Part shown: in pieces, positions 41,137 through 52,160 of the stretch | How positions within the stretch are numbered: position 1 is the first letter of the stretch | Layout of the letters: each line of letters opens with the position of its first letter | From: Stagonosporopsis chrysanthemi | Taxonomy: Eukaryota; Ascomycota; Dothideomycetes; Pleosporales; Didymellaceae | Length of the DNA: 64,000 bases | Assembly: GCA_022560025.1 (NCBI GenBank) | Contig: JAFISE010000108.1 | Coordinates: 1-64,000, forward strand | Reading direction: 5' to 3' | Notes under the pieces: generated by a model | What the model saw: the letters and a program-made list of their open reading frames with translations, nothing else | The model's database searches: none | Told to the model about the DNA's origin: nothing | Made by a program: the position numbers and the translations under genes

Positions 41137-43224
41137 TCAATACGTCACTCGATACTCTGGTGGGATGTACTCCAACCCCAGCCCCTCGAACACCTTCTTC
41201 TCCGCGTCTTCCGGTGTACCATCAATCCCGTTTTCCCCCTCAAGCGGTATTACTTCTCCGTCACTACGACTACGAACTCCGCTACTATCAAACTTCCAGC
41301 CCTTCACAGCCTTTGCATACCGCCTGAGGTCTCGCTGAAACGTCGTGCCGCCGCTCCAGCCCATGACTGCGCAGCCGACTGTCCGCCAGGGAGCGATGAT
41401 GATATCCACTCTGCGGTGTATGTTTGGATTCTTGGCTTTGGGATTTGCTTCGAGGTCTTGCTCGCGCGTTGGCCAGGTAGGATTTTGCCACACAACCAGC
41501 GCTTTGTCGAGCGTGTCGAAGCCTACACCGTGACCTTTTGTTGAGCGGAAAGGGAGAGCTTGCTGTCCCCTGTGCGTGTTCGTCAAGCTCATAGTCAAAG
41601 TGTGTGTGATCCACTCGTCGCTCTCTAGGGACTCGACGATGTCTCGGACGAGGCCAGCCGTAGCCTGGAGGTCTGGGTGCGAGACGATCATATCTACGTC
41701 GCCAGATGCCTGTTTGCCTCGTCGATAACCGCCGACGATGGTCATTGTGATGCGATCGTCCCTCAACCTTACAGCATGTTGGCGCACAACTCCCGCAATT
41801 TGCTCTACCTCAGCTCGAGGGATAAGGTCCAAGAACTCGTCATAGTACTTGACCCCAATCTGTTGTACGCGGTCCAGATCGTTCCAGCCAAACTCTATAA
41901 TATCATCCAGCTCGTTCCAATCGTTGTTGTAGTAGAAATGCCGGGCCGTCTTTGCCCCAACACCCCAGATATCGTAAAAGGAGCGCAGAACTTTCATCGC
42001 TTCATCATTCTCGTAATCTTCTACTGCTTGAATTTTGCCGGTGTTTTTCCATTCTACAAACAGTATAGCGGTCTTCTCGTCGCATCCTGGCAGCTGCGCA
42101 ACCTCGCGAGGGTGGCTGAGTCTATGTGGGTACGCTGCAATAGATGCGATGATTGTCGAATATGCGCGTACGCCGATATCATCGTCGATGAGTGTCCTTG
42201 CTGTTCGTACCTTCTTCAGCTGATCAAGAAAGTCCTCGTTAGGACCATCGGCAGGTGTAAAGCGCTGACATGCGTATTTGATGCCTTTAACGACCCACTC
42301 GGGAGGATGAGGTATGTCGCTATCCTCACCCTCGTACTCACTTGTGGTTTGTTGCAGCAGATGTGCGATCGTGGAAGTCAATGCTGGTTTCTTGACCTGC
42401 AGAGCAGGCGCGTAACTTTTCCCTTCGAATCTACTGGAGCTATGACTGGGCCCAGTCCGTTGGAAATTGTAACGTGACTTTGTTGAGTTTGTGACTGCGT
42501 CTGCTTTGGCTCGTCCTAAGATGTCACCTTCGTTTAGTGGAGGAGTTGCTACATGATTCTGAGGTGCGGAGGTAACCCTCGGCTTGTTCGAGGAGAGTGG
42601 GATTCTAGGTCTCGGATTTACCGACTTGAGTCGCTCGCGTACTTGACCGGTGTACACAAGCCTGTCATTCAGGGGTAGCAGGTGGCCAGCCTGTACACAC
42701 TCTTCTAACCAATCCAGTCGTATTACCCACACGATGTCCTCACTCACAGGAAGCTTGAACAATGAAGAGATTTGCTCAGATGTCGGGCCTACTCCAGATG
42801 CTTCAACGTCGCAGCCATACGACTCACGATCACACTCGTCCTCAATCGCTCCGTCCAGCGCAAATTGAACACCAGATACTCTCCTTCTCTTGCTCGTGTG
42901 ACCATGCCCCTGTGCAGGACTAGCAGGACGTTTTGTTGCAACATACTCTTCGACCGTAAGTCTGCGAGACCTAAGCTCGAACTCTGCCCTTCTCTTCGTC
43001 GCCACCTTCCCAATGAAGATTCTGGCCCGTGAGACATCAGTGGTGAGCGGCGCATGAAACTGACGTAGCGTTTCTTTCAAGCGCCTTTCTTCGTCGTCCT
43101 TCAAGTGAGCCGATAGAATGGCAACTGGCGGTATGCTGCTCAGATCGAGCCCGAGGTTTGAGATCGTAGATGTCGGTGAAAGGGACCCAGCGTCCATTGT
43201 CTGGGTGTGTCCAATATTGACCAT
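41137..43224 (-). CDS. POL4: Family X DNA polymerase (Pol IV/lambda-like)
   Basis: This is a gap-filling polymerase for base excision and end-joining repair in the nucleus. A single exon from the ATG at 43224 encodes 695 residues; an alternative ATG is at 43197, and the frame is open further upstream only from non-ATG codons. An N-terminal BRCT-like segment includes RIFIGKVATKRRAEFEL and VWVIRLDWLEECVQAGHLLP. The 8-kDa/fingers part has RTARTLIDDDIGVRAYSTII, a helix-hairpin-helix around IWGVGAKTARHFYY and GVKYYDEFLDLIPR. The palm has TIVGGYRRGKQASGDVDMIV with the two metal-binding Asp, and RRVDIIIAPW with the third. Domain order fits Pol lambda/fungal Pol4. Confidence 0.9.
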   Translation of the reverse strand: MVNIGHTQTMDAGSLSPTSTISNLGLDLSSIPPVAILSAHLKDDEERRLKETLRQFHAPLTTDVSRARIFIGKVATKRRAEFELRSRRLTVEEYVATKRPASPAQGHGHTSKRRRVSGVQFALDGAIEDECDRESYGCDVEASGVGPTSEQISSLFKLPVSEDIVWVIRLDWLEECVQAGHLLPLNDRLVYTGQVRERLKSVNPRPRIPLSSNKPRVTSAPQNHVATPPLNEGDILGRAKADAVTNSTKSRYNFQRTGPSHSSSRFEGKSYAPALQVKKPALTSTIAHLLQQTTSEYEGEDSDIPHPPEWVVKGIKYACQRFTPADGPNEDFLDQLKKVRTARTLIDDDIGVRAYSTIIASIAAYPHRLSHPREVAQLPGCDEKTAILFVEWKNTGKIQAVEDYENDEAMKVLRSFYDIWGVGAKTARHFYYNNDWNELDDIIEFGWNDLDRVQQIGVKYYDEFLDLIPRAEVEQIAGVVRQHAVRLRDDRITMTIVGGYRRGKQASGDVDMIVSHPDLQATAGLVRDIVESLESDEWITHTLTMSLTNTHRGQQALPFRSTKGHGVGFDTLDKALVVWQNPTWPTREQDLEANPKAKNPNIHRRVDIIIAPWRTVGCAVMGWSGGTTFQRDLRRYAKAVKGWKFDSSGVRSRSDGEVIPLEGENGIDGTPEDAEKKVFEGLGLEYIPPEYRVTY

Positions 43225-44464
43225 TACTGGCAATGCTACTGTAGTGGTTCGATAAGACCATGCAAGGGCGATGTCAGGATATATCGAGTAACCAAGTAAG
43301 TGGGTTGCGAAAGCAGCAATGCGACCGGTGAAGCATCGTATGGATATGTCCAAATCAATGCAGAAGTGCGCGTGATGGATGATGATTCAAAGACAATAAC
43401 GATGCTGCAGTTGATACTGAAGAGTGAATGCGACGGGATGACGACATGAGGTTGGACCGCGTTTGCGTAGGACGCGATTGCCCCAGACCGTTCGTGGCTA
43501 GCCGACTTTTGACATTCTCAAGGGACCACCTTTCACTCCACCCAGCCTGCACCCCGCACCAAGTGAGGGATCACCTCAACGTCCTTCTCCAGCTAGCGAG
43601 AACGACCGCGCTGTTGCACACGCTGCTCCAGACAGCTGCCACTCTCATGGATCGTGCTCGCATTTTCTGACGGCGGCTCGCTTGCTTCTCGAAGGATGCA
43701 TCATCAATCTGCGACATGTTTCATCTTAAACGGCTGGCTAACGCTGGTCTCCACACATATTCATGCTCCATCAGGAAGGCCCCAACCGTGACGCGAGTAC
43801 AGGCCAGTGCGCATGAAGCTCCTCGTCCGTTGCCTCACGATGTGCGACCTGGCCTAGCAGCGCAAGCTTATCTCTTGTCCCCCAAGGACAAAGCCTGGCC
43901 AGTGAGGGCCTCGCGAGGTTGCAGTGCGCCCTTGCTTGTCAACGGCTTTCTGGTCATCCCTCAATGCGTCTTGCGACGTGCTGTCACTTGGCCTCGGCAC
44001 ACAGATGCTCTCTGCCAATCGTAATCATGGCGAAGATGAGGAATTCTACACCTTGCCCAGTATCCAGCCTAGCTAGCATTGCTTCTGCGCCAGCGAGTCG
44101 GGCCAATATGGCGCGAACGTGGGAACATGTTTGTCCTTGCGGCCGATCATTCCTGTTCTGATAGCCGGCCTATGTTTCGCATTTACTCCAAGGGCGCGAG
44201 TCAGAAACACAGAGGATATATAGAGTGTGGGCGAACCACCACTACTGTTTCCCCAGGCGAATTGACTTCCGACCCCCGACCTCCTACCTGGACTGTAGTG
44301 ATATCCCATACCCGCGTCTGTCGACTGCGAGCCTTTCATTCTCATTCTCTCATTACCCTACGTTCGCTTTTCTGGAATTAGCGTTTACGCCTACTACTCA
44401 ATCGAATCGCCGCCATCTACAACAAGCAATTGTCCAATCTACCCATACACACCACAACATCACC
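43225..44464. other. Intergenic, no gene recognised
   Basis: It separates the divergent polymerase and small secreted protein genes. Apart from a TATA-like element at 44217-44223 I see nothing supportable. Confidence 0.45.
44217..44223 (+). promoter_or_regulatory. TATA-like element of the secreted protein gene
   Basis: TATATAG lies about 245 bp upstream of the ATG at 44465, followed by a C/T-rich leader. The distance is long but allows a transcribed leader. Confidence 0.4.
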
Positions 44465-44962
44465 ATGCGTTCCTTCATTATGATGGCCATCATGGCCCTT
44501 CTTGCCTTCGTCTCCGCCATGCCCATCACCCCTTCGGCTCCCCAACTCCAGAAGCGGGCCGAGCAATTCCGCCTCGAGGGTCTGCGCGAGGTACACCCAT
44601 CATGCCCCATGACGATGATATCACAATCTAACAAATCTCAGTTTGACATCGCTGAGCGCCTTACTGCACCCATCGTCGACTCTGACGAAATCGAACCCAT
44701 GATGACACGCTTCAACAACCGCCTCTCTGCGCTGTTCGACTCGCTCTCCAACAGCGATGACGAGATCGACGTTGAGGGCGACGTTGCACCGGGATCCATG
44801 GAAGCGCCCCAGATGCTTCCCAAACCCACCACTCACGGATCGAGTCTGTACCACTCGCTGTGCGCGCTTTTCCACGTTGGGAATGACGACCTGGGCTACG
44901 AGGGGAAGGAGTCGGAGATGCGCAGGCCGGAGGGCATGAAGCACTGGGGTGGAGGCCATTAA
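44465..44962 (+). CDS. Small secreted propeptide-like protein
   Basis: I do not recognise the family. The frame 44465-44962 is fully open (165 residues), but 44591-44641 has a GTACAC donor, a CTAAC branch and a CTCAG acceptor. It is 51 nt, so the preferred product is 148 residues (44465-44590 plus 44642-44962). An N-terminal signal peptide (MMAIMALLAFVSA) ends near Ala-Met-Pro, and a Kex2-type KR site follows at QLQKRAEQ. The mature part is acidic, with only one Cys and a Gly/His-rich end. The low Cys count argues against a typical disulfide-rich effector. Confidence 0.6.
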   Translation: MRSFIMMAIMALLAFVSAMPITPSAPQLQKRAEQFRLEGLREVHPSCPMTMISQSNKSQFDIAERLTAPIVDSDEIEPMMTRFNNRLSALFDSLSNSDDEIDVEGDVAPGSMEAPQMLPKPTTHGSSLYHSLCALFHVGNDDLGYEGKESEMRRPEGMKHWGGGH

Positions 44963-47903
44963 GCTGTCATCTTGCTTTGGTTGCTGGAGTTCGAGACGTG
45001 TGTTTAGCTGATCAGATGCAATGCATAGTCCTGGATGCCATATCACGTGATATGGCGAAGAAGCACAATCGTTTTGTCTGCTCAGAGACCTGATGCTTTC
45101 ATGTGTGAGAGCGCCTGAATTACAAGTACAGCTTACGCGATATTGCAGAGGATGTATGTGGATCCAGCAAACTTTGTTATGATCTGATGTGCTCATTTCG
45201 CATCCCAGCTGGTTACACGTCCTCATTTCGGCAGCCCTACTGAAGACGTCAGCCTCAACCCAGGTCCTTTTAGGACTTGAAGACCACCGCTCATGTGTGA
45301 TTCCTCACCAGAAGCGGAAACACACTCGCACACAGTGAAATATGTCATGGTTTAAGATCAAGTCAGTACCTTTTCTTAGATTTACGCCATTAGTTCCAAG
45401 AACATGGTTGCTAGCAGGCACTCCGAAGTCGCGCTAGGTACGTTACTGTTCATACGCACCATGGTCCTTCCAATGCTACACTGCCAGCCAGACCATCTAG
45501 CCTACACAATGAATGGGTGCATGTTCCAAACACATACAACTAGCGCTCTTGTCTCAGTGACATGGAGGTCTGAAACAATCAAGCGAACGTGTAGCCATAC
45601 GGGGACTATTGAAGGGCTGCTAGATACCATCAGTGAATGAGGGTTATACCATTCTTGGGTGTTGCCTGCCTACACGAGCAGTTGAGACAAAGTCGAGCTC
45701 GGAGCGAGTGTTGTGCATAGCGAAGTTGCTTTACCAGAGTCGAGTGCAGGACTGAATTAGAAGCCTGAGACGCAACGCAGGTGCGGATCTGTCGTTAATG
45801 TGTTTTCCTATGACTGCCGTAGTACTGTTACTCCTGTTAGTTTAGATGAAGGGGGTTTATTGCATCCAAGGATACTACCGATCCGCAAAAGCTGCACTCG
45901 TCGCACGGTCTGTTCCCTACTAGATAACAGACAACGTGATCAGCTTGAAGATGTCGCGAACATGGATGTCTCATTCGACCCCGACATGACAAGCCTCCAG
46001 GAAGTTCACAAAGGATACAGAACGCTTGCGGTACCCGTAAGAGTCTCAGGTCATGATTTGCTTAAAACATAGCCGGTCAGGGTGCCACTAAACAGTCACT
46101 CGACCTTCGGCTTAAGAACTCTAATTTTGAGTTGCCTTTGTGATGTTCGAGAAGGTTTTTGCGTGGCGTTGTACCACAGGTCTGTGCTACGAAGATAGGA
46201 CAATTGAACCGTGCAGTTCCTTGTCCCGGAGGCGCGTATGTATGCTTTGCATCCGCGGTGCTTTGTGTCTGGCTCTAAAAACACAAGATGGGGCTTTGTG
46301 CTCGTTCTAAATCGGGATATTTGCATGTGGTGCTTTGGCGGTTGTTCTCAACAAGCAGTACCCCTGCTTTGTTGCGGTTGCTGGTTGTGCTTCAGGCGAC
46401 CACAAGGAGAGTCATTCTTTGAGCCAGGCAATGGCCGGTGCTGTGGCTCGGTCACCGAGCCTTTCTCTTCTCGGTGACACGGCGCAGTTTGTTAAAGACC
46501 GATTGCGGAAGCGGGAGCTCCGAGCAGCAGCGTACAAAGTGGCTGAAGGTTCATGTCCGAGGACCAGCTAGGCCCGTGTTGACGGCATCGTCATGAAGGA
46601 TTGTGTTGCGCATCTGACAAGGAAGGCTGGATGGAAGCGAGTGGGCTCGGTAGATGCTAGCTGTTCTGAGAACTAGCCTACACGGGCCAAATATTGAACA
46701 TGCACGACGAATGGAAAGGATGTAGAATGACGACAGAAAATGACAGAAGAAGACAAACAAGCGACCGTTTGCAGACGTTTCATACCCCCGGCATGGAGTG
46801 GCACGACGTGCTCCGTGGCAGGGTGAGCGGAAGCTTTGAGGCTAGGCGATACGCACGCTCGGAAAGTTGGGCGTAGGTCCAAAGACGAAGTCGCGGGTCA
46901 TTACGGAGAGTCGAGTTTTTGGTGCCACTGCTCGATAGATAGCGGTGAGGCTACGGGCAAGCCACAGAGGCCGGATGAGGGCAGAGTGAAACTAGCACCC
47001 CGCAAAGGGTCTTTTGGATGTCGACGGTCGTGAATGGTGGATGAGGCGGTTTCTGGAGCGCGATGCAGCACGAAGGAGCTGTAGCTGCTGCAGCTGGCAG
47101 CAGCTACACGCAGCCAAGGCTGACCACTGCGGCAGCGCGAGACCACTGCGGAGGCGCTGGGGGTGGGCAATGGGCGTCTCGACGCGGCATCGACACGCAT
47201 CGGCTGCATCGAGAGATGAGGTGTGCGCAGCGTGTGACTGATTCGTGGGGAGCCGGCACCGGCAAATTCAATAGTCAATAACCTTTGCTGCCACGCTGGT
47301 CTGGTGGCCTGCTGATGGCTTTGCAAGGCGAGCTGGGGCTGCGTTCAGACAGGACGGCCGCCCAGGCGCGCCACGAGGTCTCTGTTGTGATTGAAAGACG
47401 GGAAAGTATGTGGCTGCAGCGCCCGCGATGGTCCAGCGCGCCTGCAGTCGTGAAAGCGTGTCCATTGGCTCCTGCCGCGAGTGGAACCTGGTGTCTAGAG
47501 TGACCCCGGCCAGCGATCAGTTCGAGGCCGCAGCCGACGTTCCCTAGCTGCTGGCCTGCTAGCATACATTTGAAACCCAAACCACCTCCTGGCGGGACGG
47601 CACCGCAGGGCTACAGGCGATATATCCACGGCGGCGCCCTCCTGTCTCGTGTTGCCCGCCACCGTCATTGCCGCGACACCGCATTCCTGGTTTGCTGGGA
47701 GCCCGCCATTCTTGCTGTCGTACTGTACTCATTGGGCCTGCCCTAGTCAGCGGAGATATACCGATACGAATGCCGACTGCGCGCGCGCCTCAGACTCCGC
47801 TGTCACAGCCGTTGCCGTGCTACTGACCGCAGCCGCACCGCCCGGCCTGTCCAAGTATACAAGCAGTTGTGCGCCGTATTCCTAATCACAGCCATCTTTC
47901 GCC
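44963..47903. other. 2.9 kb gene-poor region
   Basis: No frame over 145 codons occurs and none has recognisable motifs. The part from 47.0 to 47.9 kb is GC-richer and precedes the next gene. I see no transposon ends or clear repeats. Confidence 0.45.
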
Positions 47904-49739
47904 ATGAAGCGGAAGTTTTCCTTCAACTTGGCGCCCGTTGTAAGCCCCCGTTTGCTGTAGATCCCACCTGTGTGTCTCTAACGCCTGGCGCAGAAGATTC
48001 CCGGCAAAACGGACGCCGCCAAGGAGAAAGCACCAGAGCCCGCGTCTGCGCATCCACAACCGCAGAAAGACTCGCAGTCACACAGGCGACATCAGTCCAA
48101 GGATGACTTTCCCCACCTCGCCGCCTACATCAGCCGCCAGTCTATCGACTCGCACACCGAACGAGAGCTGCGTGTAGCATGTCGTTACATCCTGCAAAAT
48201 TTCAAGCCGTCCGACCATGGCATGGAAGACACAGACCCCCGACTGGACTTCGGTGCCATGAACAGGCGCAAGGGAGAGCAGAGCAACGTCGTCGTTGGTG
48301 CAAATGAAGTCAGGGTTAGGATGCCTACAGGCGCGCCGGTCGACCTGAAGACAGCCCTTGAGGCCAGGAAGCAACGGGCAGAAGCTGAGGCAAAGAAGAG
48401 TTCTACAAGCACACTGCCAGTCCGTACCAAGTCTGCTCGACAACGCTTCGACGATGCATTTGCAGACGAACGAGCACGGTCGGCCGCGAAGAAGTATGCC
48501 TCGAAGCCTGCGCCTGCATCAGCGTCTGCGGACATGGTGCAGCGCGGTCGATCCCAACGCAAGAGGGCCGAGTCTGGCGACGCTGATAGTGTCGCAACAC
48601 CCATGACAGGTTCTACTACTGACGCAGGCCTAAACCAAACATCAACTGCCCCATCGTCTGCAGCGCTTACGTCAGGTGGAACATCCAATCGGCATTCCCA
48701 TCAGCTGGAACCAGCAGCCATCGCAGACGCTCAGGCTGCTGAGTGGATGCGCAAGGAGCTGGAGAAGAGGAGACAGCAGAACGACTCCCCACAACAAGCT
48801 GCTTCCACCGCCGCCCGACCTCCAAGCCGTGCTCGCAGTATCAAGGCGAACATCAAGGAGTATTTCCTTCCGGGCAGCACATCTGTTTCTCGTGCGCCAT
48901 CTCGAGCATTGAGCCGGACTCAATCTAGAGAGTCTCTGGGCCTGTATGACGACGATAACGAGCCAAGACGTACTGGGTCTCAGCGGGGATGGCGAAGCTG
49001 GGGATCAGCACTGAGGGTGAACTCAAGAAGCAATAGCAGGCCAGGAACCAGGGGTCGTGATGCTGAACCCGAGCAGGCCAAAAAGTCTGAGGTCAATCTC
49101 AACCGAGAACTACCACCACTGCCTAGCCTTGACTCTTGGAAAGACGAAGTCAAACCTCAGCCTGAGTTGTCCAGCTCACACATTGCAAGTGTCATGCGCG
49201 CGCACGACAGACAATCAGGCCCTTTTTCGCCGACGCGCAGTCATCACGCAAGGAGTGGCTCCGATACCATAACTGCACAAGAGGCACAAGCATATCCCCA
49301 AAGTCCATCCCACAGTCACCGTTCGCCTATGTACAATAAGCAGAAGATGGATTCGAAGAAGAGCTCTCCTCGACCAGACCAACTGGAAGTTTCACAAACC
49401 ATGACTGGCTGGTCGTCCTCGACCGGAAACCTCGTCCCTCGTAGTGGCCACGCCCGTCATCAGAGCGCAGACACCTCTTCTCCTGGCAAATTGAGCATGG
49501 ATCAGGCCAACTTCTCGCGCAAGCTTAGCGTAGATTCACCAGACCACCCCAAATTCCCTAATCACGTCAAAGCACAGAAGAGTCAGCAGCAGCAGAGCAG
49601 GCTAAAGAAGGTCTTCAGCGGCTGGATGCTCAAAAAAGATAAGAAAGAAGACTGGATGCACAAGATTGAGAAAGAAGGCGTCAAGGAGGGCGTCCTTGTC
49701 CAAGATGGCAACACACAAGCACCAGTGGTGCGCTACTAG
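47904..49739 (+). CDS. Hypothetical Ser-rich, disordered protein
   Basis: Segments 47904-47939 and 47994-49739 give 593 residues. The 12-residue first exon (MKRKFSFNLAPV) is joined by a 54-nt intron with GTAAGC, CTAACG and GCGCAG signals. Near residues 45-85 a conserved-looking stretch reads FPHLAAYISRQSIDSHTERE. Most of the rest is Ser/Arg/Gln-rich low complexity (SRAPSRALSRTQSRES), suggesting phosphorylation by basophilic kinases. The C-terminus has a basic helix (KKVFSGWMLKKDKKEDWMHK). No enzymatic domain is visible; a signalling or cytoskeletal adaptor role would be speculation. Confidence 0.7.
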
Positions 49740-50792
49740 AGATTCTGCAGATATTGGTATTCGTCGTTTCTTGTACATTGTTCATTTTACACCACGGTTT
49801 GGCATGGCGTTGGATACGTAGTTACGGCCCTTCCTCTTTTCGTCCAGTCTGGCTCTTCGCGCTTGCATACGCATCACCACCCATCTTCACAGTCCATTTT
49901 CACGAAGTAATGCGTAATGCGCCATGAACTGTACATTATCAGGTGGCTCATATTAATCTATATTTTATTACTACCGTATCATCGGTGTTGGAGCAACAGC
50001 GACAAGAGTAACGCGCGTCTCAATATTCACCAATCTTGCCAATCCCAGTCCTTAGTAGCTTATGTGTATACCTCATCATTGAAAGTTTCACGCCACAGGA
50101 TGGCCCGTGGTGATATGTAAGCTTCACTGTTATGCAGGCCCAGCGCTGCCCAGCGAAGCTCGTTGCAGGCGTTGGGCCGCTGGCGTTTCAGGCCCATGCA
50201 GGGAGAGACTATCGTACATCGTTCTGGGGGTGGATCGACCAGCTCGGCGGCTGCAGCTCGCTTGCACTTGCTGTCCACCATTGGACTCATGTTGACCGTT
50301 GCAACCGCTGTGGTGGGTGCGTGGGAGGACGTGCGGCGTCGGGAGGAGCCATGAATTTCGGCAAGTGAAGGAAGATGCACGTGATGGGGCGTCATACTCC
50401 AATTCAGTCCAGCCTTGACTCTGCCTTCACCTGATTGTCACTGCCCGCTTTGCTCAGCTGGCTCGTTCGGCCATGTCGCTGTAAACGACTGCAGATGCCG
50501 GAGTTTGACTGCAGCCTTACTTGTTGCCCTGGAAGCTCTTTTGCCTCGCATGTAGGCCCATGGACATCTGACAGCTGACAGAGCAGATTTAACATTTTGG
50601 ACAACACCAAATTGCTTCAGGTGCAAACAGACGTACGACGCTCGCTACAACACGCCCATCAGATCCTTGCAACATACTATCAGCAATACCATACCCCAAA
50701 TAGTGCTGTGATACATGCAAGGCCGCCATCCTGATTTTGCAGGGCCTCACACCGATGCTTATTGAAAGCTGTAGGAAAAGCCAGAGATCGCC
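49740..50792. other. Intergenic, no gene recognised
   Basis: About 1 kb between two co-oriented orphan genes. Several frames of 60-110 codons overlap each other on both strands and have no motifs. Confidence 0.45.
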
Positions 50793-52160
50793 ATGTGCAA
50801 AATCGTCAGATACTGGTACACTTGCAACCACAGCCTCCGCCTGCGACAGTCACGATGCGGCGGCACGAAGCACAAGAGGTCTAGGAGTGGGCCGGCGCCT
50901 GCATGCAAGGGAGAACCGTGTCTTAACATGATCGTTCCCATAGACTGCGGTCCATGTCAGCATCTGGCGTTCGAGGAGCGTTGGAGACGAAAGCTCTTCA
51001 GAGCAGATTTGTTTCTTGATAAGCTCAAAGAGAAAGGGTTCCCCGGTATACAAGAAGTGACAGCTCTGATCGAGCAGTTGAAGGACAAGTGCAACGCTGC
51101 AACGTGGGAAAGTCGCTCGCATTTCCCACACGGGCACAAGGATCGCGTTGAACGTGTCAACCTTGGTCACTTTGTGCGGAGACCGTCTCCGCTCCGACAT
51201 GAAGTTTTCCCCGAAGACATATGTGAGCCTTTGGATATTTTTGAGTCCAATGCTCCGGACTGCGAGTATGATTGGGATTATGTTGCCAGCACCGACCCGT
51301 TACATCTAGTCGACACCAATTACACACATCCGCTCGATGATATCGATCCTAGTTGGATGCTGAATCACCTCTCACACGAAGAGTTTGAACAGACGAGTAG
51401 TGGTGTTGGCTTCGATCCAGATGAGGTAAACTCATTATGGTCAATGCATTTGGAGCAAACCAACTCTACTTCGACACACTGTGAAGAGAGCTCTGAATCT
51501 TGGTCATTAGAGATGACTGCAAACAAGGAACAACAAGCGGCAAAATTAGGACCAAAATACGAGGTACTAGACGGGCATATATCAGCATGGTGTCCGACTG
51601 TAGCGTCGACTAAGCAAGATGAAAGGACAGCAGAGCGTATCGCTATGGTGCTCGAGGAGTTCTGGAGCCTTGTCAATGATATTGACGATCAAGATCAGCC
51701 ACAGGACCACGATACTCTGGCATTGAACGCAGATCCACTCACCCAACTGAACGCTCTGCATATCTCAGACTCATCGAGATTGCACAGAGCCCAACCCACA
51801 GCCTTCCCAACTCCGCCCCAGACACCCCCGCGATCCCCTCCAGACAGCCCTAGCAAACCCCAATATTCAGCTGCGCCACAATCAGACATCAAGATCCCTC
51901 CTCTACCTGTGACCAAAGCAACCACAGATTACCACACTGCAAATACCAACCTTCCATCCCCAAACTCGACACGCGACCCGTACAACAAGCTACGCCAGCA
52001 CTTCCTCGAGACCAAAAACGCCGACAGAGCCCGATTCTACAGAGACTGGCTTGAACTATCGAGGTGCGAGATCAGGGATGCTGAAGGCGTAAATGGAAGG
52101 TTTGTGCAGAATCCGCAGGTGCCGCTGCAGCTAGGGGCAAGCAATGGGTGGTGGAGGTAG
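50793..52160 (+). CDS. Hypothetical Cys/His-rich N-terminal protein
   Basis: A single exon encodes 455 residues. The first 56 residues are rich in Cys and His with paired spacing (MCKIVRYWYTCNH, SRCGGTKHK, CKGEPCLN, DCGPCQ), suggesting a small zinc-binding module. A helical segment (RWRRKLFRADLFLDKLKEKG) follows. The centre is acidic and disordered, a Pro-rich block (PTPPQTPPRSPPDSPSKP) resembles proline-directed kinase sites, and a basic helical end includes NKLRQHFLETKNADRARFYR. The layout is common among lineage-restricted fungal proteins of unknown function. Confidence 0.7.
   Translation: MCKIVRYWYTCNHSLRLRQSRCGGTKHKRSRSGPAPACKGEPCLNMIVPIDCGPCQHLAFEERWRRKLFRADLFLDKLKEKGFPGIQEVTALIEQLKDKCNAATWESRSHFPHGHKDRVERVNLGHFVRRPSPLRHEVFPEDICEPLDIFESNAPDCEYDWDYVASTDPLHLVDTNYTHPLDDIDPSWMLNHLSHEEFEQTSSGVGFDPDEVNSLWSMHLEQTNSTSTHCEESSESWSLEMTANKEQQAAKLGPKYEVLDGHISAWCPTVASTKQDERTAERIAMVLEEFWSLVNDIDDQDQPQDHDTLALNADPLTQLNALHISDSSRLHRAQPTAFPTPPQTPPRSPPDSPSKPQYSAAPQSDIKIPPLPVTKATTDYHTANTNLPSPNSTRDPYNKLRQHFLETKNADRARFYRDWLELSRCEIRDAEGVNGRFVQNPQVPLQLGASNGWWR

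Noticed and set aside
41677..42477. 266-codon frame antisense to the DNA polymerase
   Set aside because: It is an opposite-strand shadow of a confidently identified polymerase gene without own motifs.
46901..47326. 141-codon minus-strand frame in the gene-poor region
   Set aside because: No motif, overlapping frames on both strands are similar in length, and there are no splice or promoter signals.
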